From Sacculina carcini (taxonomy: Eukaryota; Arthropoda; Thecostraca; Sacculinidae): a stretch of DNA of 64,000 nucleotides. A program made the translations under genes and the position numbers. The notes under the pieces were generated by a model. The model made no database searches. It saw nothing but the letters and a program-made list of their open reading frames with translations, and had not been told where the DNA came from. The stretch lies in contig OU696582.1 of assembly GCA_916048095.2 (NCBI GenBank), forward strand, positions 9,418,449 through 9,482,448, given 5' to 3'. This document shows positions 1 through 12,519 of this stretch, one piece after another (the stretch's first letter is position 1; each line of letters begins with the position of its first letter).

Positions 1-1825
1 TGCCCTAAGTGTTACCTAAGTGTTACCTAAGTGTGCCCTAAGTGTTACCTAAGTGTGCCCTAAGTGTTACCTAAGTGTGCCCTAAGTGTTACCTAAGTGT
101 GCCCTAAGTTTTACCTAAGTGTTACCTAACTGTTACCTAAGTGTGCCCTAAGTGTTACCTAAGTGTGCCCTAAGTGTTACCTAAGTGTGCCCTAAGTGTT
201 ACCTAAGTGTGCCCTAAGTGTTACCTAAGTGTGCCCTAACTGTTACCTAAGTGTGCCCTAAGTGTTACCTAAGTGTTACCTAAGTGTGCCCTAAGTGTTA
301 CCTAAGTGTGCCCTAAGTGTTACCTAAGTGTGCCCTAAGTGTTACCTAAGTGTGCCCTAAGTGTTACCTAAGTGTGCCCTAAGTGTTACCTAAGTGTGCC
401 CTAAGTGTTACCTAAGTGTGCCCTAAGTGTTACCTAAGTGTGCCCTAAGTGTGCCCTAAGTGTTACCTAAGTGTGCCCTAAGTGTTACCTAAGTGTGCCC
501 TAAGTGTTACCTAAGTGTGCCCTAACTGTTACCTAAGTGTGCCCTAAGTGTTACCTAAGTGTTACCTAAGTGTGCCCTAAGTGTTACCTAAGTGTGCCCT
601 AAGTGTTACCTAAGTGTGCCCTAAGTGTTACCTAAGTGTGCCCTAAGTGTTACCTAAGTGTGCCCTAAGTGTTACCTAAGTGTGCCCTAAGTGTTACCTA
701 AGTGTGCCCTAAGTGTTACCTAAGTGTTACCTAAGTGTTACCTAAGTGTGCCCTAAGTGTTACCTAAGTGTGCCCTAAGTGTTACCTAAGTGTTACCTAA
801 GTGTTACCTAAGTGTTACCTAAGTGTGCCCTAAGTGTTACCTAAGTGTGCCCTAAGTGTTACCTAAGTGTGCCCTAAGTGTTACCTAAGTGTGCCCTAAG
901 TGTTACCTAAGTGTGCCCTAAGTGTGCCCTAAGTGTTACCTAAGTGTTACCTAAGTGTTACCTAAGTGTTACCTAAGTGTACCCTAAGTGTTACCAAGTG
1001 TTACCTAAGTGTTACCTAAGTGTGCCCTAAGTGTGCCCTAACTGTTACCTAAGTGTGCCCTAAGTGTTACCTAAGTGTACCCTAAGTGTGCCCTAACTGT
1101 TACCTAAGTGTTACCTAAGTGTGCCCTAAGTGTTACCTAAGTGTGCCCTAAGTGTTACCTAAGTGTTACCTAAGTGTTACCTAAGTGTGCCCTAAGTGTT
1201 ACCTAAGTGTGCCCTAAGTGTTACCTAAGTGTTACCTAACTGTTACCTAAGTGTGCCCTAAGTGTTACCTAAGTGTGCCCTAACTGTTACCTAAGTGTTA
1301 CCTAAGTGTGCCCTAAGTGTTACCTAAGTGTGCCCTAAGTGTTACCTAAGTGTGCCCTAACTGTTACCTAAGTGTGCCCTAAGTGTTACCTAAGTGTTAC
1401 CTAAGTGTGCCCTAAGTGTTACCTAAGTGTGCCCTAAGTGTTACCTAAGTGTGCCCTAAGTGTTACCTAAGTGTTACCTAAGTGTGCCCTAAGTGTTACC
1501 TAAGTGTGCCCTAAGTGTTACCTAAGTGTGCCCTAAGTGTTACCTAAGTGTGCCCTAAGTGTTACCTAAGTGTGCCCTAAGTGTTACCTAAGTGTGCCCT
1601 AAGTGTTACCTAAGTGTTACCTAAGTGTTACCTAAGTGTTACCTAAGTGTGCCCTAAGTGTGCCCTAAGTGTTACCTAAGTGTTACCTAAGTGTGCCCTA
1701 AGTGTTACCTAAGTGTGCCCTAAGTGTTACCTAAGTGTGCCCTAAGTGTTACCTAAGTGTGCCCTAAGTGTGCCCTAAGTGTTACCTAAGTGTTACCTAA
1801 GTGTTACCTAAGTGTTACCTAAGTG

Positions 1826-2242
1826 TACCCTAAGTGTTACCAAGTGTTACCTAAGTGTTACCTAAGTGTTACCTAAGTGTTACCTAAGTGCTACCTAAGT
1901 GTTACCTAAGTGTTACCTAAGTGTTACCTAAGTGTTACCTAAGTGTTACCTAAGTGTGCCCTAAGTGTGCCCTAAGTGTGCCCTAAGTGTTACCTAAGTG
2001 TTACCTAAGTGTGCCCTAAGTGTTACCTAAGTGCGCCCTAACTGTTACCTAAGTGTGCCCTAACTGTTACCTAAGTGTGCCCTAAGTGTTACCTAAGTGT
2101 ACCCTAAGTGTTACCTAAGTGTACCCTAAGTGTTAACTAAGTGTACCCTAAGTGTTACCTAAGTGTTACCTAAGTGTGCCCTAAGTGTTACCTAAGTGTT
2201 ACCTAAGTGTGCCCTAAGTGTAGCCTAAGTGTAGCCTAAGTG
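1826..2242. repeat. Module Q, copy 1 (type copy)
   Basis: Ordered landmarks: TACCC, 10-bp TTACCAAGTG (CC at 1840), type a run with one CTACC (1891), three type b units, CGCCCTAACTG (near 2033), two TACCC, TTAAC (near 2134), TACCC, then a TAGCC pair (2221-2242). The fixed order of at least seven rare variants defines this module. I find 15 full copies and two reduced relatives at 14399-14793 and 18279-18673 (no CTACC, CGCCC or TTAAC). Confidence 0.9.
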
Positions 2243-2616
2243 TTACCTAAGTGTTACCTAAGTGTTACCTAAGTGTGCCCTAAGTGTTACCTAAGTGTGC
2301 CCTAAGTGTGCCCTAAGTGTTACCTAAGTGTACCCTAAGTGTTACCTAAGTGTGCCCTAACTGTTACCTAAGTGTGCCCTAAGTGTTACCTAAGTGTTAC
2401 CTAAGTGTGCCCTAAGTGTAGCCTAAGTGTAGCCTAAGTGTTACCTAAGTGTTACCTAAGTGTTACCTAAGTGTTACCTAAGTGTTACCTAAGTGTTACC
2501 TAAGTGTGCCCTAAGTGTTACCTAAGTGTGCCCTAAGTGTTACCTAAGTGTGCCCTAAGTGTTACCTAAGTGTGCCCTAAGTGTTACCTAAGTGTGCCCT
2601 AAGTGTTACCTAAGTG

Positions 2617-3232
2617 TTACCCAAGTGTTACCTAAGTGTTACCTAAGTGTGCCCTAAGTGTTACCTAAGTGTGCCCTAACTGTTACCTAAGTGTGCCCTA
2701 AGTGTTACCTAAGTGTGCCCTAAGTGTTACCTAAGTGTTACCTAAGTGTTACCTAAGTGTGCCCTAACTGTTACCTAAGTGTGCCCTAAGTGTTACCTAA
2801 GTGTTACCTATGTGTGCCCTAAGTGTTACCTAAGTGTTACCTAAGTGTGCCCTAAGTGTTACCTAAGTGTGCCCTAAGTGTTACCTAAGTGTGCCCTAAG
2901 TGTTACCTAAGTGTACCCTAAGTGTTACCTAAGTGTGCCCTAAGTGTTACCTAAGTGTGCCCTAAGTGTTACCTAAGTGTGCCCTAAGTGTTACCTAAGT
3001 GTGCCCTAAGTGTTACCTAAGTGTGCCCTAACTGTTACCTAAGTGTGCCCTAAGTGTGCCCTAACTGTTACCCAAGTGTGCCCTAAGTGTTACCTAAGTG
3101 TGCCCTAAGTGTTACCTAAGTGTTACCTAAGTGTGCCCTAAGTGTTACCTAAGTGTGCCCTAAGTGTTACCTAAGTGTGCCCTAAGTGTTACCTAAGTGT
3201 GCCCTAAGTTTTACCTAAGTGTTACCTAACTG
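2617..3232. repeat. Module P, copy 1 (type copy)
   Basis: Ordered landmarks: TTACCCAAGTG (2617), TAACTG units, TTACCTATGTG (near 2805), a TACCC, two close TAACTG units followed by TTACCCAAGTG (near 3067), then TTTTACC (G at 3208) and TTACCTAACTG ending at 3232. The order is kept in all other complete copies. Confidence 0.88.
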
Positions 3233-5044
3233 TTACCTAAGTGTGCCCTAAGTGTTACCTAAGTGTGCCCTAAGTGTTACCTAAGTGTGCCCTAAGTGTT
3301 ACCTAAGTGTGCCCTAAGTGTTACCTAAGTGTGCCCTAACTGTTACCTAAGTGTGCCCTAAGTGTTACCTAAGTGTGCCCTAAGTGTTACCTAAGTGTGC
3401 CCTAAGTGTTACCTAAGTGTGCCCTAAGTGTTACCTAAGTGTGCCCTAAGTGTTACCTAAGTGTGCCCTAAGTGTTACCTAAGTGTGCCCTAAGTGTTAC
3501 CTAAGTGTTACCTAAGTGTACCCTAAGTGTTACCAAGTGTTACCTAAGTGTTACCTAAGTGTTACCTAAGTGTTACCTAAGTGTGCCCTAAGTGTTACCT
3601 AAGTGTTACCTAAGTGTGCCCTAAGTGTGCCCTAAGTGTTACCTAAGTGTGCCCTAACTGTTACCTAAGTGTGCCCTAACTGTTACCTAAGTGTGCCCTA
3701 AGTGTTACCTAAGTGTACCCTAAGTGTTACCTAAGTGTACACTAAGTGTTACCTAAGTGTACCCTAAGTGTGCCCTAACTGTTACCTAAGTGTGCCCTAA
3801 GTGTTACCTAAGTGTTACCTAAGTGTGCCCTAAGTGTTACCTAAGTGTGCCCTAAGTGTTACCTAAGTGTGCCCTAAGTGTTACCTAAGTGTGCCCTAAC
3901 TGTTACCTAAGTGTGCCCTAAGTGTTACCTAAGTGTTACCTAAGTGTGCCCTAAGTGTTACCTAAGTGTTACCTAAGTGTGCCCTAAGTGTTACCTAAGT
4001 GTGCCCTAAGTGTTACCTAAGTGTGCCCTAAGTGTTACCTAAGTGTTACCTAACTGTTACCTAAGTGTGCCCTAAGTGTTACCTAAGTGTGCCCGAAGTG
4101 TTACCTAAGTGTGCCCTAAGTGTTACCTAAGTGTGCCCTAAGTGTTACCTAAGTGTGCCCTAACTGTTACCTAAGTGTGCCCTAAGTGTGCCCTAACTGT
4201 TACCTAAGTGTGCCCTAAGTGTTACCTAAGTGTGCCCTAACTGTTACCTAAGTGTGCCCTAAGTGTTACCTAAGTGTTACCTAAGTGTGCCCTAAGTGTA
4301 GCCTAAGTGTAGCCTAAGTGTTACCTAAGTGTTACCTAAGTGTGCCCTAACTGTTACCTAAGTGTGCCCTAAGTGTTACCTAAGTGTTACCTAAGTGTGC
4401 CCTAAGTGTTACCTAAGTGTGCCCTAAGTGTTACCTAAGTGTGCCCTAAGTGTTACCTAAGTGTGCCCTAAGTGTTACCTAAGTGTGCCCTAAGTGTTAC
4501 CTAAGTGTGCCCTAAGTGTTACCTAAGTGTTACCTAAGTGTACCCTAAGTGTTACCAAGTGTTACCTAAGTGTTACCTAAGTGTTACCTAAGTGTTACCT
4601 AAGTGTGCCCTAAGTGTTACCTAAGTGTTACCTAAGTGTGCCCTAAGTGTTACCTAAGTGTGCCCTAACTGTTACCTAAGTGTGCCCTAACTGTTACCTA
4701 AGTGTGCCCTAAGTGTTACCTAAGTGTACCCTAAGTGTTACCTAAGTGTACACTAAGTGTTACCTAAGTGTACCCTAAGTGTGCCCTAACTGTTACCTAA
4801 GTGTGCCCTAAGTGTTACCTAAGTGTTACCTAAGTGTGCCCTAAGTGTTACCTAAGTGTGCCTTAAGTGTTACCTAAGTGTTACCTAAGTGTGCCCTAAG
4901 TGTTACCTAAGTGTGCCCTAAGTGTGCCCTAAGTGTTACCTAAGTGTTACCTAAGTGTTACCTAAGTGTTACCTAAGTGTACCCTAAGTGTTACCAAGTG
5001 TTACCTAAGTGTTACCTAAGTGTGCCCTAAGTGTGCCCTAACTG

Positions 5045-5055
5045 TTACCTTAGAG
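5045..5055. repeat. TTAGAG variant unit, copy 1
   Basis: The unit TTACCTTAGAG follows a TAACTG unit and sits a fixed 57 bp after a TTACCAAGTG short unit (CC 4994 to second T 5051). Seven such units exist in the window, always in this context, although 43 short units exist. Confidence 0.9.
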
Positions 5056-5617
5056 TGCCCTAAGTGTTACCTAAGTGTGCCCTAAGTGTTACCTAAGTGT
5101 TACCTAAGTGTGCCCTAAGTGTTACCTAAGTGTGCCCTAAGTGTTACCTAAGTGTTACCTAAGTGTGCCCTAAGTGTTACCTAAGTGTGCCCTAAGTGTT
5201 ACCTAAGTGTGCCCTAAGTGTTACCTAAGTGTGCCCTAAGTGTGCCCTAAGTGTTACCTAAGTGTACACTAAGTGTTACCTAAGTGTACCCTAAGTGTGC
5301 CCTAACTGTTACCTAAGTGTGCCCTAAGTGTTACCTAAGTGTTACCTAAGTGTGCCCTAACTGTTACCTAAGTGTGCCCTAAGTGTTACCTAAGTGTACC
5401 CTAAGTGTTACCTAAGTGTACACTAAGTGTTACCTAAGTGTACCCTAAGTGTGCCCTAACTGTTACCTAAGTGTGCCCTAAGTGTTACCTAAGTGTTACC
5501 TAAGTGTGCCCTAAGTGTTACCTAAGTGTGCCCTAAGTGTTACCTAAGTGTTACCTAAGTGTGCCCTAAGTGTAGCCTAAGTGTAGCCTAAGTGTTACCT
5601 AAGTGTTACCTAAGTGT

Positions 5618-6902
5618 GCCCTAAGTGTTACCTAAGTGTGCCCTAAGTGTTACCTAAGTGTTACCTAAGTGTGCCCTAAGTGTTACCTAAGTGTGCCCTA
5701 AGTGTTACCTAAGTGTGCCCTAAGTGTTACCTAAGTGTGCCCTAAGTGTGCCCTAAGTGTTACCTAAGTGTTACCTAAGTGTTACCTAAGTGTTACCTAA
5801 GTGTACCCTAAGTGTTACCAAGTGTTACCTAAGTGTTACCTAAGTGTGCCCTAAGTGTGCCCTAACTGTTACCTAAGTGTGCCCTAAGTGTTACCTAAGT
5901 GTGCCCTAAGTGTTACCTAAGTGTTACCTAAGTGTGCCCTAAGTGTTACCTAAGTGTTACCTAAGTGTTACCTAAGTGTGCCCTAAGTGTTACCTAAGTG
6001 TGCCCTAAGTGTTACCTAAGTGTGCCCTAAGTGTTACCTAAGTGTGCCCTAAGTGTGCCCTAAGTGTTACCTAAGTGTACACTAAGTGTTACCTAAGTGT
6101 ACCCTAAGTGTGCCCTAACTGTTACCTAAGTGTTACCTAAGTGTGCCCTAAGTGTTACCTAAGTGTGCCCTAAGTGTTACCTAAGTGTTACCTAAGTGTT
6201 ACCTAAGTGTGCCCTAAGTGTTACCTAAGTGTGCCCTAAGTGTTACCTAAGTGTTACCTAACTGTTACCTAAGTGTGCCCTAAGTGTTACCTAAGTGTGC
6301 CCTAACTGTTACCTAAGTGTTACCTAAGTGTGCCCTAAGTGTTACCTAAGTGTGCCCTAAGTGTTACCTAAGTGTTACCTAAGTGTTACCTAAGTGTTAC
6401 CTAAGTGTTACCTAAGTGTGCCCTAAGTGTGCCCTAACTGTTACCTAAGTGTGCCCTAAGTGTTACCTAAGTGTGCCCTAAGTGTTACCTAAGTGTTACC
6501 TAAGTGTGCCCTAACTGTTACCTAAGTGTTACCTAAGTGTGCCCTAAGTGTTACCTAAGTGTGCCCTAAGTGTTACCTAAGTGTTACCCAAGTGTTACCT
6601 AAGTGTGCCCTAAGTGTTACCTAAGTGTGCCCTAACCGTTACCTAAGTGTGCCCTAAGTGTTACCTAAGTGTGCCCTAAGTGTTACCTAAGTGTGCCCTA
6701 AGTGTTACCTAAGTGTTACCTAACTGTTACCTAAGTGTGCCCTAAGTGTTACCTAAGTGTGCCCTAAGTGTTACCTAAGTGTGCCCTAAGTGTTACCTAA
6801 GTGTGCCCTAAGTGTTACCTAAGTGTGCCCTAACTGTTACCTAAGTGTGCCCTAAGTGTGCCCTAACTGTTACCTAAGTGTGCCCTAAGTGTTACCTAAG
6901 TG
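5618..6902. repeat. Array segment between the two block A copies
   Basis: Units only. It contains one TTACCAAGTG short unit (CC at 5818), a TACAC unit near 6068, several TAACTG units, a TTACCCAAGTG near 6588 and a unique-looking TAACCG variant near 6632. The first 200 bp resemble the sequence before the short units at 14018 and 17898. It has no counterpart after the second block A copy, so block A is not a simple complete tandem duplication. Confidence 0.8.
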
Positions 6903-8727
6903 TGCCCTAAGTGTTACCTAAGTGTTACCTAAGTGTGCCCTAAGTGTTACCTAAGTGTGCCCTAAGTGTTACCTAAGTGTGCCCTAAGTGTTACCTAAGT
7001 GTGCCCTAAGTTTTACCTAAGTGTTACCTAACTGTTACCTAAGTGTGCCCTAAGTGTTACCTAAGTGTGCCCTAAGTGTTACCTAAGTGTGCCCTAAGTG
7101 TTACCTAAGTGTGCCCTAAGTGTTACCTAAGTGTGCCCTAACTGTTACCTAAGTGTGCCCTAAGTGTTACCTAAGTGTTACCTAAGTGTGCCCTAAGTGT
7201 TACCTAAGTGTGCCCTAAGTGTTACCTAAGTGTGCCCTAAGTGTTACCTAAGTGTGCCCTAAGTGTTACCTAAGTGTGCCCTAAGTGTTACCTAAGTGTG
7301 CCCTAAGTGTTACCTAAGTGTGCCCTAAGTGTTACCTAAGTGTGCCCTAAGTGTGCCCTAAGTGTTACCTAAGTGTGCCCTAAGTGTTACCTAAGTGTGC
7401 CCTAAGTGTTACCTAAGTGTGCCCTAACTGTTACCTAAGTGTGCCCTAAGTGTTACCTAAGTGTTACCTAAGTGTGCCCTAAGTGTTACCTAAGTGTGCC
7501 CTAAGTGTTACCTAAGTGTGCCCTAAGTGTTACCTAAGTGTGCCCTAAGTGTTACCTAAGTGTGCCCTAAGTGTTACCTAAGTGTGCCCTAAGTGTTACC
7601 TAAGTGTGCCCTAAGTGTTACCTAAGTGTTACCTAAGTGTTACCTAAGTGTGCCCTAAGTGTTACCTAAGTGTGCCCTAAGTGTTACCTAAGTGTTACCT
7701 AAGTGTTACCTAAGTGTTACCTAAGTGTGCCCTAAGTGTTACCTAAGTGTGCCCTAAGTGTTACCTAAGTGTGCCCTAAGTGTTACCTAAGTGTGCCCTA
7801 AGTGTTACCTAAGTGTGCCCTAAGTGTGCCCTAAGTGTTACCTAAGTGTTACCTAAGTGTTACCTAAGTGTTACCTAAGTGTACCCTAAGTGTTACCAAG
7901 TGTTACCTAAGTGTTACCTAAGTGTGCCCTAAGTGTGCCCTAACTGTTACCTAAGTGTGCCCTAAGTGTTACCTAAGTGTACCCTAAGTGTGCCCTAACT
8001 GTTACCTAAGTGTTACCTAAGTGTGCCCTAAGTGTTACCTAAGTGTGCCCTAAGTGTTACCTAAGTGTTACCTAAGTGTTACCTAAGTGTGCCCTAAGTG
8101 TTACCTAAGTGTGCCCTAAGTGTTACCTAAGTGTTACCTAACTGTTACCTAAGTGTGCCCTAAGTGTTACCTAAGTGTGCCCTAACTGTTACCTAAGTGT
8201 TACCTAAGTGTGCCCTAAGTGTTACCTAAGTGTGCCCTAAGTGTTACCTAAGTGTGCCCTAACTGTTACCTAAGTGTGCCCTAAGTGTTACCTAAGTGTT
8301 ACCTAAGTGTGCCCTAAGTGTTACCTAAGTGTGCCCTAAGTGTTACCTAAGTGTGCCCTAAGTGTTACCTAAGTGTTACCTAAGTGTGCCCTAAGTGTTA
8401 CCTAAGTGTGCCCTAAGTGTTACCTAAGTGTGCCCTAAGTGTTACCTAAGTGTGCCCTAAGTGTTACCTAAGTGTGCCCTAAGTGTTACCTAAGTGTGCC
8501 CTAAGTGTTACCTAAGTGTTACCTAAGTGTTACCTAAGTGTTACCTAAGTGTGCCCTAAGTGTGCCCTAAGTGTTACCTAAGTGTTACCTAAGTGTGCCC
8601 TAAGTGTTACCTAAGTGTGCCCTAAGTGTTACCTAAGTGTGCCCTAAGTGTTACCTAAGTGTGCCCTAAGTGTGCCCTAAGTGTTACCTAAGTGTTACCT
8701 AAGTGTTACCTAAGTGTTACCTAAGTG

Positions 8728-9144
8728 TACCCTAAGTGTTACCAAGTGTTACCTAAGTGTTACCTAAGTGTTACCTAAGTGTTACCTAAGTGCTACCTAA
8801 GTGTTACCTAAGTGTTACCTAAGTGTTACCTAAGTGTTACCTAAGTGTTACCTAAGTGTGCCCTAAGTGTGCCCTAAGTGTGCCCTAAGTGTTACCTAAG
8901 TGTTACCTAAGTGTGCCCTAAGTGTTACCTAAGTGCGCCCTAACTGTTACCTAAGTGTGCCCTAACTGTTACCTAAGTGTGCCCTAAGTGTTACCTAAGT
9001 GTACCCTAAGTGTTACCTAAGTGTACCCTAAGTGTTAACTAAGTGTACCCTAAGTGTTACCTAAGTGTTACCTAAGTGTGCCCTAAGTGTTACCTAAGTG
9101 TTACCTAAGTGTGCCCTAAGTGTAGCCTAAGTGTAGCCTAAGTG
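8728..9144. repeat. Module Q, copy 2
   Basis: Same landmark order and spacing as 1826-2242, displaced 6902 bp within block A. Confidence 0.9.
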
Positions 9145-9518
9145 TTACCTAAGTGTTACCTAAGTGTTACCTAAGTGTGCCCTAAGTGTTACCTAAGTGT
9201 GCCCTAAGTGTGCCCTAAGTGTTACCTAAGTGTACCCTAAGTGTTACCTAAGTGTGCCCTAACTGTTACCTAAGTGTGCCCTAAGTGTTACCTAAGTGTT
9301 ACCTAAGTGTGCCCTAAGTGTAGCCTAAGTGTAGCCTAAGTGTTACCTAAGTGTTACCTAAGTGTTACCTAAGTGTTACCTAAGTGTTACCTAAGTGTTA
9401 CCTAAGTGTGCCCTAAGTGTTACCTAAGTGTGCCCTAAGTGTTACCTAAGTGTGCCCTAAGTGTTACCTAAGTGTGCCCTAAGTGTTACCTAAGTGTGCC
9501 CTAAGTGTTACCTAAGTG

Positions 9519-10134
9519 TTACCCAAGTGTTACCTAAGTGTTACCTAAGTGTGCCCTAAGTGTTACCTAAGTGTGCCCTAACTGTTACCTAAGTGTGCCC
9601 TAAGTGTTACCTAAGTGTGCCCTAAGTGTTACCTAAGTGTTACCTAAGTGTTACCTAAGTGTGCCCTAACTGTTACCTAAGTGTGCCCTAAGTGTTACCT
9701 AAGTGTTACCTATGTGTGCCCTAAGTGTTACCTAAGTGTTACCTAAGTGTGCCCTAAGTGTTACCTAAGTGTGCCCTAAGTGTTACCTAAGTGTGCCCTA
9801 AGTGTTACCTAAGTGTACCCTAAGTGTTACCTAAGTGTGCCCTAAGTGTTACCTAAGTGTGCCCTAAGTGTTACCTAAGTGTGCCCTAAGTGTTACCTAA
9901 GTGTGCCCTAAGTGTTACCTAAGTGTGCCCTAACTGTTACCTAAGTGTGCCCTAAGTGTGCCCTAACTGTTACCCAAGTGTGCCCTAAGTGTTACCTAAG
10001 TGTGCCCTAAGTGTTACCTAAGTGTTACCTAAGTGTGCCCTAAGTGTTACCTAAGTGTGCCCTAAGTGTTACCTAAGTGTGCCCTAAGTGTTACCTAAGT
10101 GTGCCCTAAGTTTTACCTAAGTGTTACCTAACTG
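9519..10134. repeat. Module P, copy 2
   Basis: Block A counterpart of copy 1 at 6902 bp. Confidence 0.88.
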
Positions 10135-11946
10135 TTACCTAAGTGTGCCCTAAGTGTTACCTAAGTGTGCCCTAAGTGTTACCTAAGTGTGCCCTAAGTG
10201 TTACCTAAGTGTGCCCTAAGTGTTACCTAAGTGTGCCCTAACTGTTACCTAAGTGTGCCCTAAGTGTTACCTAAGTGTGCCCTAAGTGTTACCTAAGTGT
10301 GCCCTAAGTGTTACCTAAGTGTGCCCTAAGTGTTACCTAAGTGTGCCCTAAGTGTTACCTAAGTGTGCCCTAAGTGTTACCTAAGTGTGCCCTAAGTGTT
10401 ACCTAAGTGTTACCTAAGTGTACCCTAAGTGTTACCAAGTGTTACCTAAGTGTTACCTAAGTGTTACCTAAGTGTTACCTAAGTGTGCCCTAAGTGTTAC
10501 CTAAGTGTTACCTAAGTGTGCCCTAAGTGTGCCCTAAGTGTTACCTAAGTGTGCCCTAACTGTTACCTAAGTGTGCCCTAACTGTTACCTAAGTGTGCCC
10601 TAAGTGTTACCTAAGTGTACCCTAAGTGTTACCTAAGTGTACACTAAGTGTTACCTAAGTGTACCCTAAGTGTGCCCTAACTGTTACCTAAGTGTGCCCT
10701 AAGTGTTACCTAAGTGTTACCTAAGTGTGCCCTAAGTGTTACCTAAGTGTGCCCTAAGTGTTACCTAAGTGTGCCCTAAGTGTTACCTAAGTGTGCCCTA
10801 ACTGTTACCTAAGTGTGCCCTAAGTGTTACCTAAGTGTTACCTAAGTGTGCCCTAAGTGTTACCTAAGTGTTACCTAAGTGTGCCCTAAGTGTTACCTAA
10901 GTGTGCCCTAAGTGTTACCTAAGTGTGCCCTAAGTGTTACCTAAGTGTTACCTAACTGTTACCTAAGTGTGCCCTAAGTGTTACCTAAGTGTGCCCGAAG
11001 TGTTACCTAAGTGTGCCCTAAGTGTTACCTAAGTGTGCCCTAAGTGTTACCTAAGTGTGCCCTAACTGTTACCTAAGTGTGCCCTAAGTGTGCCCTAACT
11101 GTTACCTAAGTGTGCCCTAAGTGTTACCTAAGTGTGCCCTAACTGTTACCTAAGTGTGCCCTAAGTGTTACCTAAGTGTTACCTAAGTGTGCCCTAAGTG
11201 TAGCCTAAGTGTAGCCTAAGTGTTACCTAAGTGTTACCTAAGTGTGCCCTAACTGTTACCTAAGTGTGCCCTAAGTGTTACCTAAGTGTTACCTAAGTGT
11301 GCCCTAAGTGTTACCTAAGTGTGCCCTAAGTGTTACCTAAGTGTGCCCTAAGTGTTACCTAAGTGTGCCCTAAGTGTTACCTAAGTGTGCCCTAAGTGTT
11401 ACCTAAGTGTGCCCTAAGTGTTACCTAAGTGTTACCTAAGTGTACCCTAAGTGTTACCAAGTGTTACCTAAGTGTTACCTAAGTGTTACCTAAGTGTTAC
11501 CTAAGTGTGCCCTAAGTGTTACCTAAGTGTTACCTAAGTGTGCCCTAAGTGTTACCTAAGTGTGCCCTAACTGTTACCTAAGTGTGCCCTAACTGTTACC
11601 TAAGTGTGCCCTAAGTGTTACCTAAGTGTACCCTAAGTGTTACCTAAGTGTACACTAAGTGTTACCTAAGTGTACCCTAAGTGTGCCCTAACTGTTACCT
11701 AAGTGTGCCCTAAGTGTTACCTAAGTGTTACCTAAGTGTGCCCTAAGTGTTACCTAAGTGTGCCTTAAGTGTTACCTAAGTGTTACCTAAGTGTGCCCTA
11801 AGTGTTACCTAAGTGTGCCCTAAGTGTGCCCTAAGTGTTACCTAAGTGTTACCTAAGTGTTACCTAAGTGTTACCTAAGTGTACCCTAAGTGTTACCAAG
11901 TGTTACCTAAGTGTTACCTAAGTGTGCCCTAAGTGTGCCCTAACTG

Positions 11947-11957
11947 TTACCTTAGAG
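11947..11957. repeat. TTAGAG variant unit, copy 2
   Basis: Block A counterpart of copy 1, 57 bp after the short unit at 11896. Confidence 0.9.
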
Positions 11958-12519
11958 TGCCCTAAGTGTTACCTAAGTGTGCCCTAAGTGTTACCTAAGT
12001 GTTACCTAAGTGTGCCCTAAGTGTTACCTAAGTGTGCCCTAAGTGTTACCTAAGTGTTACCTAAGTGTGCCCTAAGTGTTACCTAAGTGTGCCCTAAGTG
12101 TTACCTAAGTGTGCCCTAAGTGTTACCTAAGTGTGCCCTAAGTGTGCCCTAAGTGTTACCTAAGTGTACACTAAGTGTTACCTAAGTGTACCCTAAGTGT
12201 GCCCTAACTGTTACCTAAGTGTGCCCTAAGTGTTACCTAAGTGTTACCTAAGTGTGCCCTAACTGTTACCTAAGTGTGCCCTAAGTGTTACCTAAGTGTA
12301 CCCTAAGTGTTACCTAAGTGTACACTAAGTGTTACCTAAGTGTACCCTAAGTGTGCCCTAACTGTTACCTAAGTGTGCCCTAAGTGTTACCTAAGTGTTA
12401 CCTAAGTGTGCCCTAAGTGTTACCTAAGTGTGCCCTAAGTGTTACCTAAGTGTTACCTAAGTGTGCCCTAAGTGTAGCCTAAGTGTAGCCTAAGTGTTAC
12501 CTAAGTGTTACCTAAGTGT

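Larger units (their letters stand above)
1..5617. repeat. Higher-order block A, copy 1 (offset 6902)
   Basis: This block recurs at 6903-12519. Every landmark I compared is displaced by exactly 6902 bp: TTTTACC at 108, five TTACCAAGTG units (CC at 994, 1840, 3533, 4555, 4994), CTACC at 1891, TATGTG near 2811, CCCGAAG near 4094, CCTTAAG near 4862, TTAGAG at 5045 and TAGCC pairs. About 20 sampled lines showed no mismatch. 6902 equals 622 units of 11 bp plus six of 10 bp, matching the six short units counted in one period. The left limit is the window edge. The right limit is after the TAGCC pair at 5571, where copy 1 goes on to a type b unit and copy 2 into a long type a run. Confidence 0.92.
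6903..12519. repeat. Higher-order block A, copy 2
   Basis: Second copy of 1-5617, apparently almost identical at the sampled landmarks (short units with CC at 7896, 8742, 10435, 11457, 11896; TTAGAG at 11947). Near-identity over 5.6 kb implies a recent duplication, recent conversion, or assembly duplication. Parts of the same block reappear as diverged relatives at 35191-38334 and 57254-60397. Confidence 0.92.
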
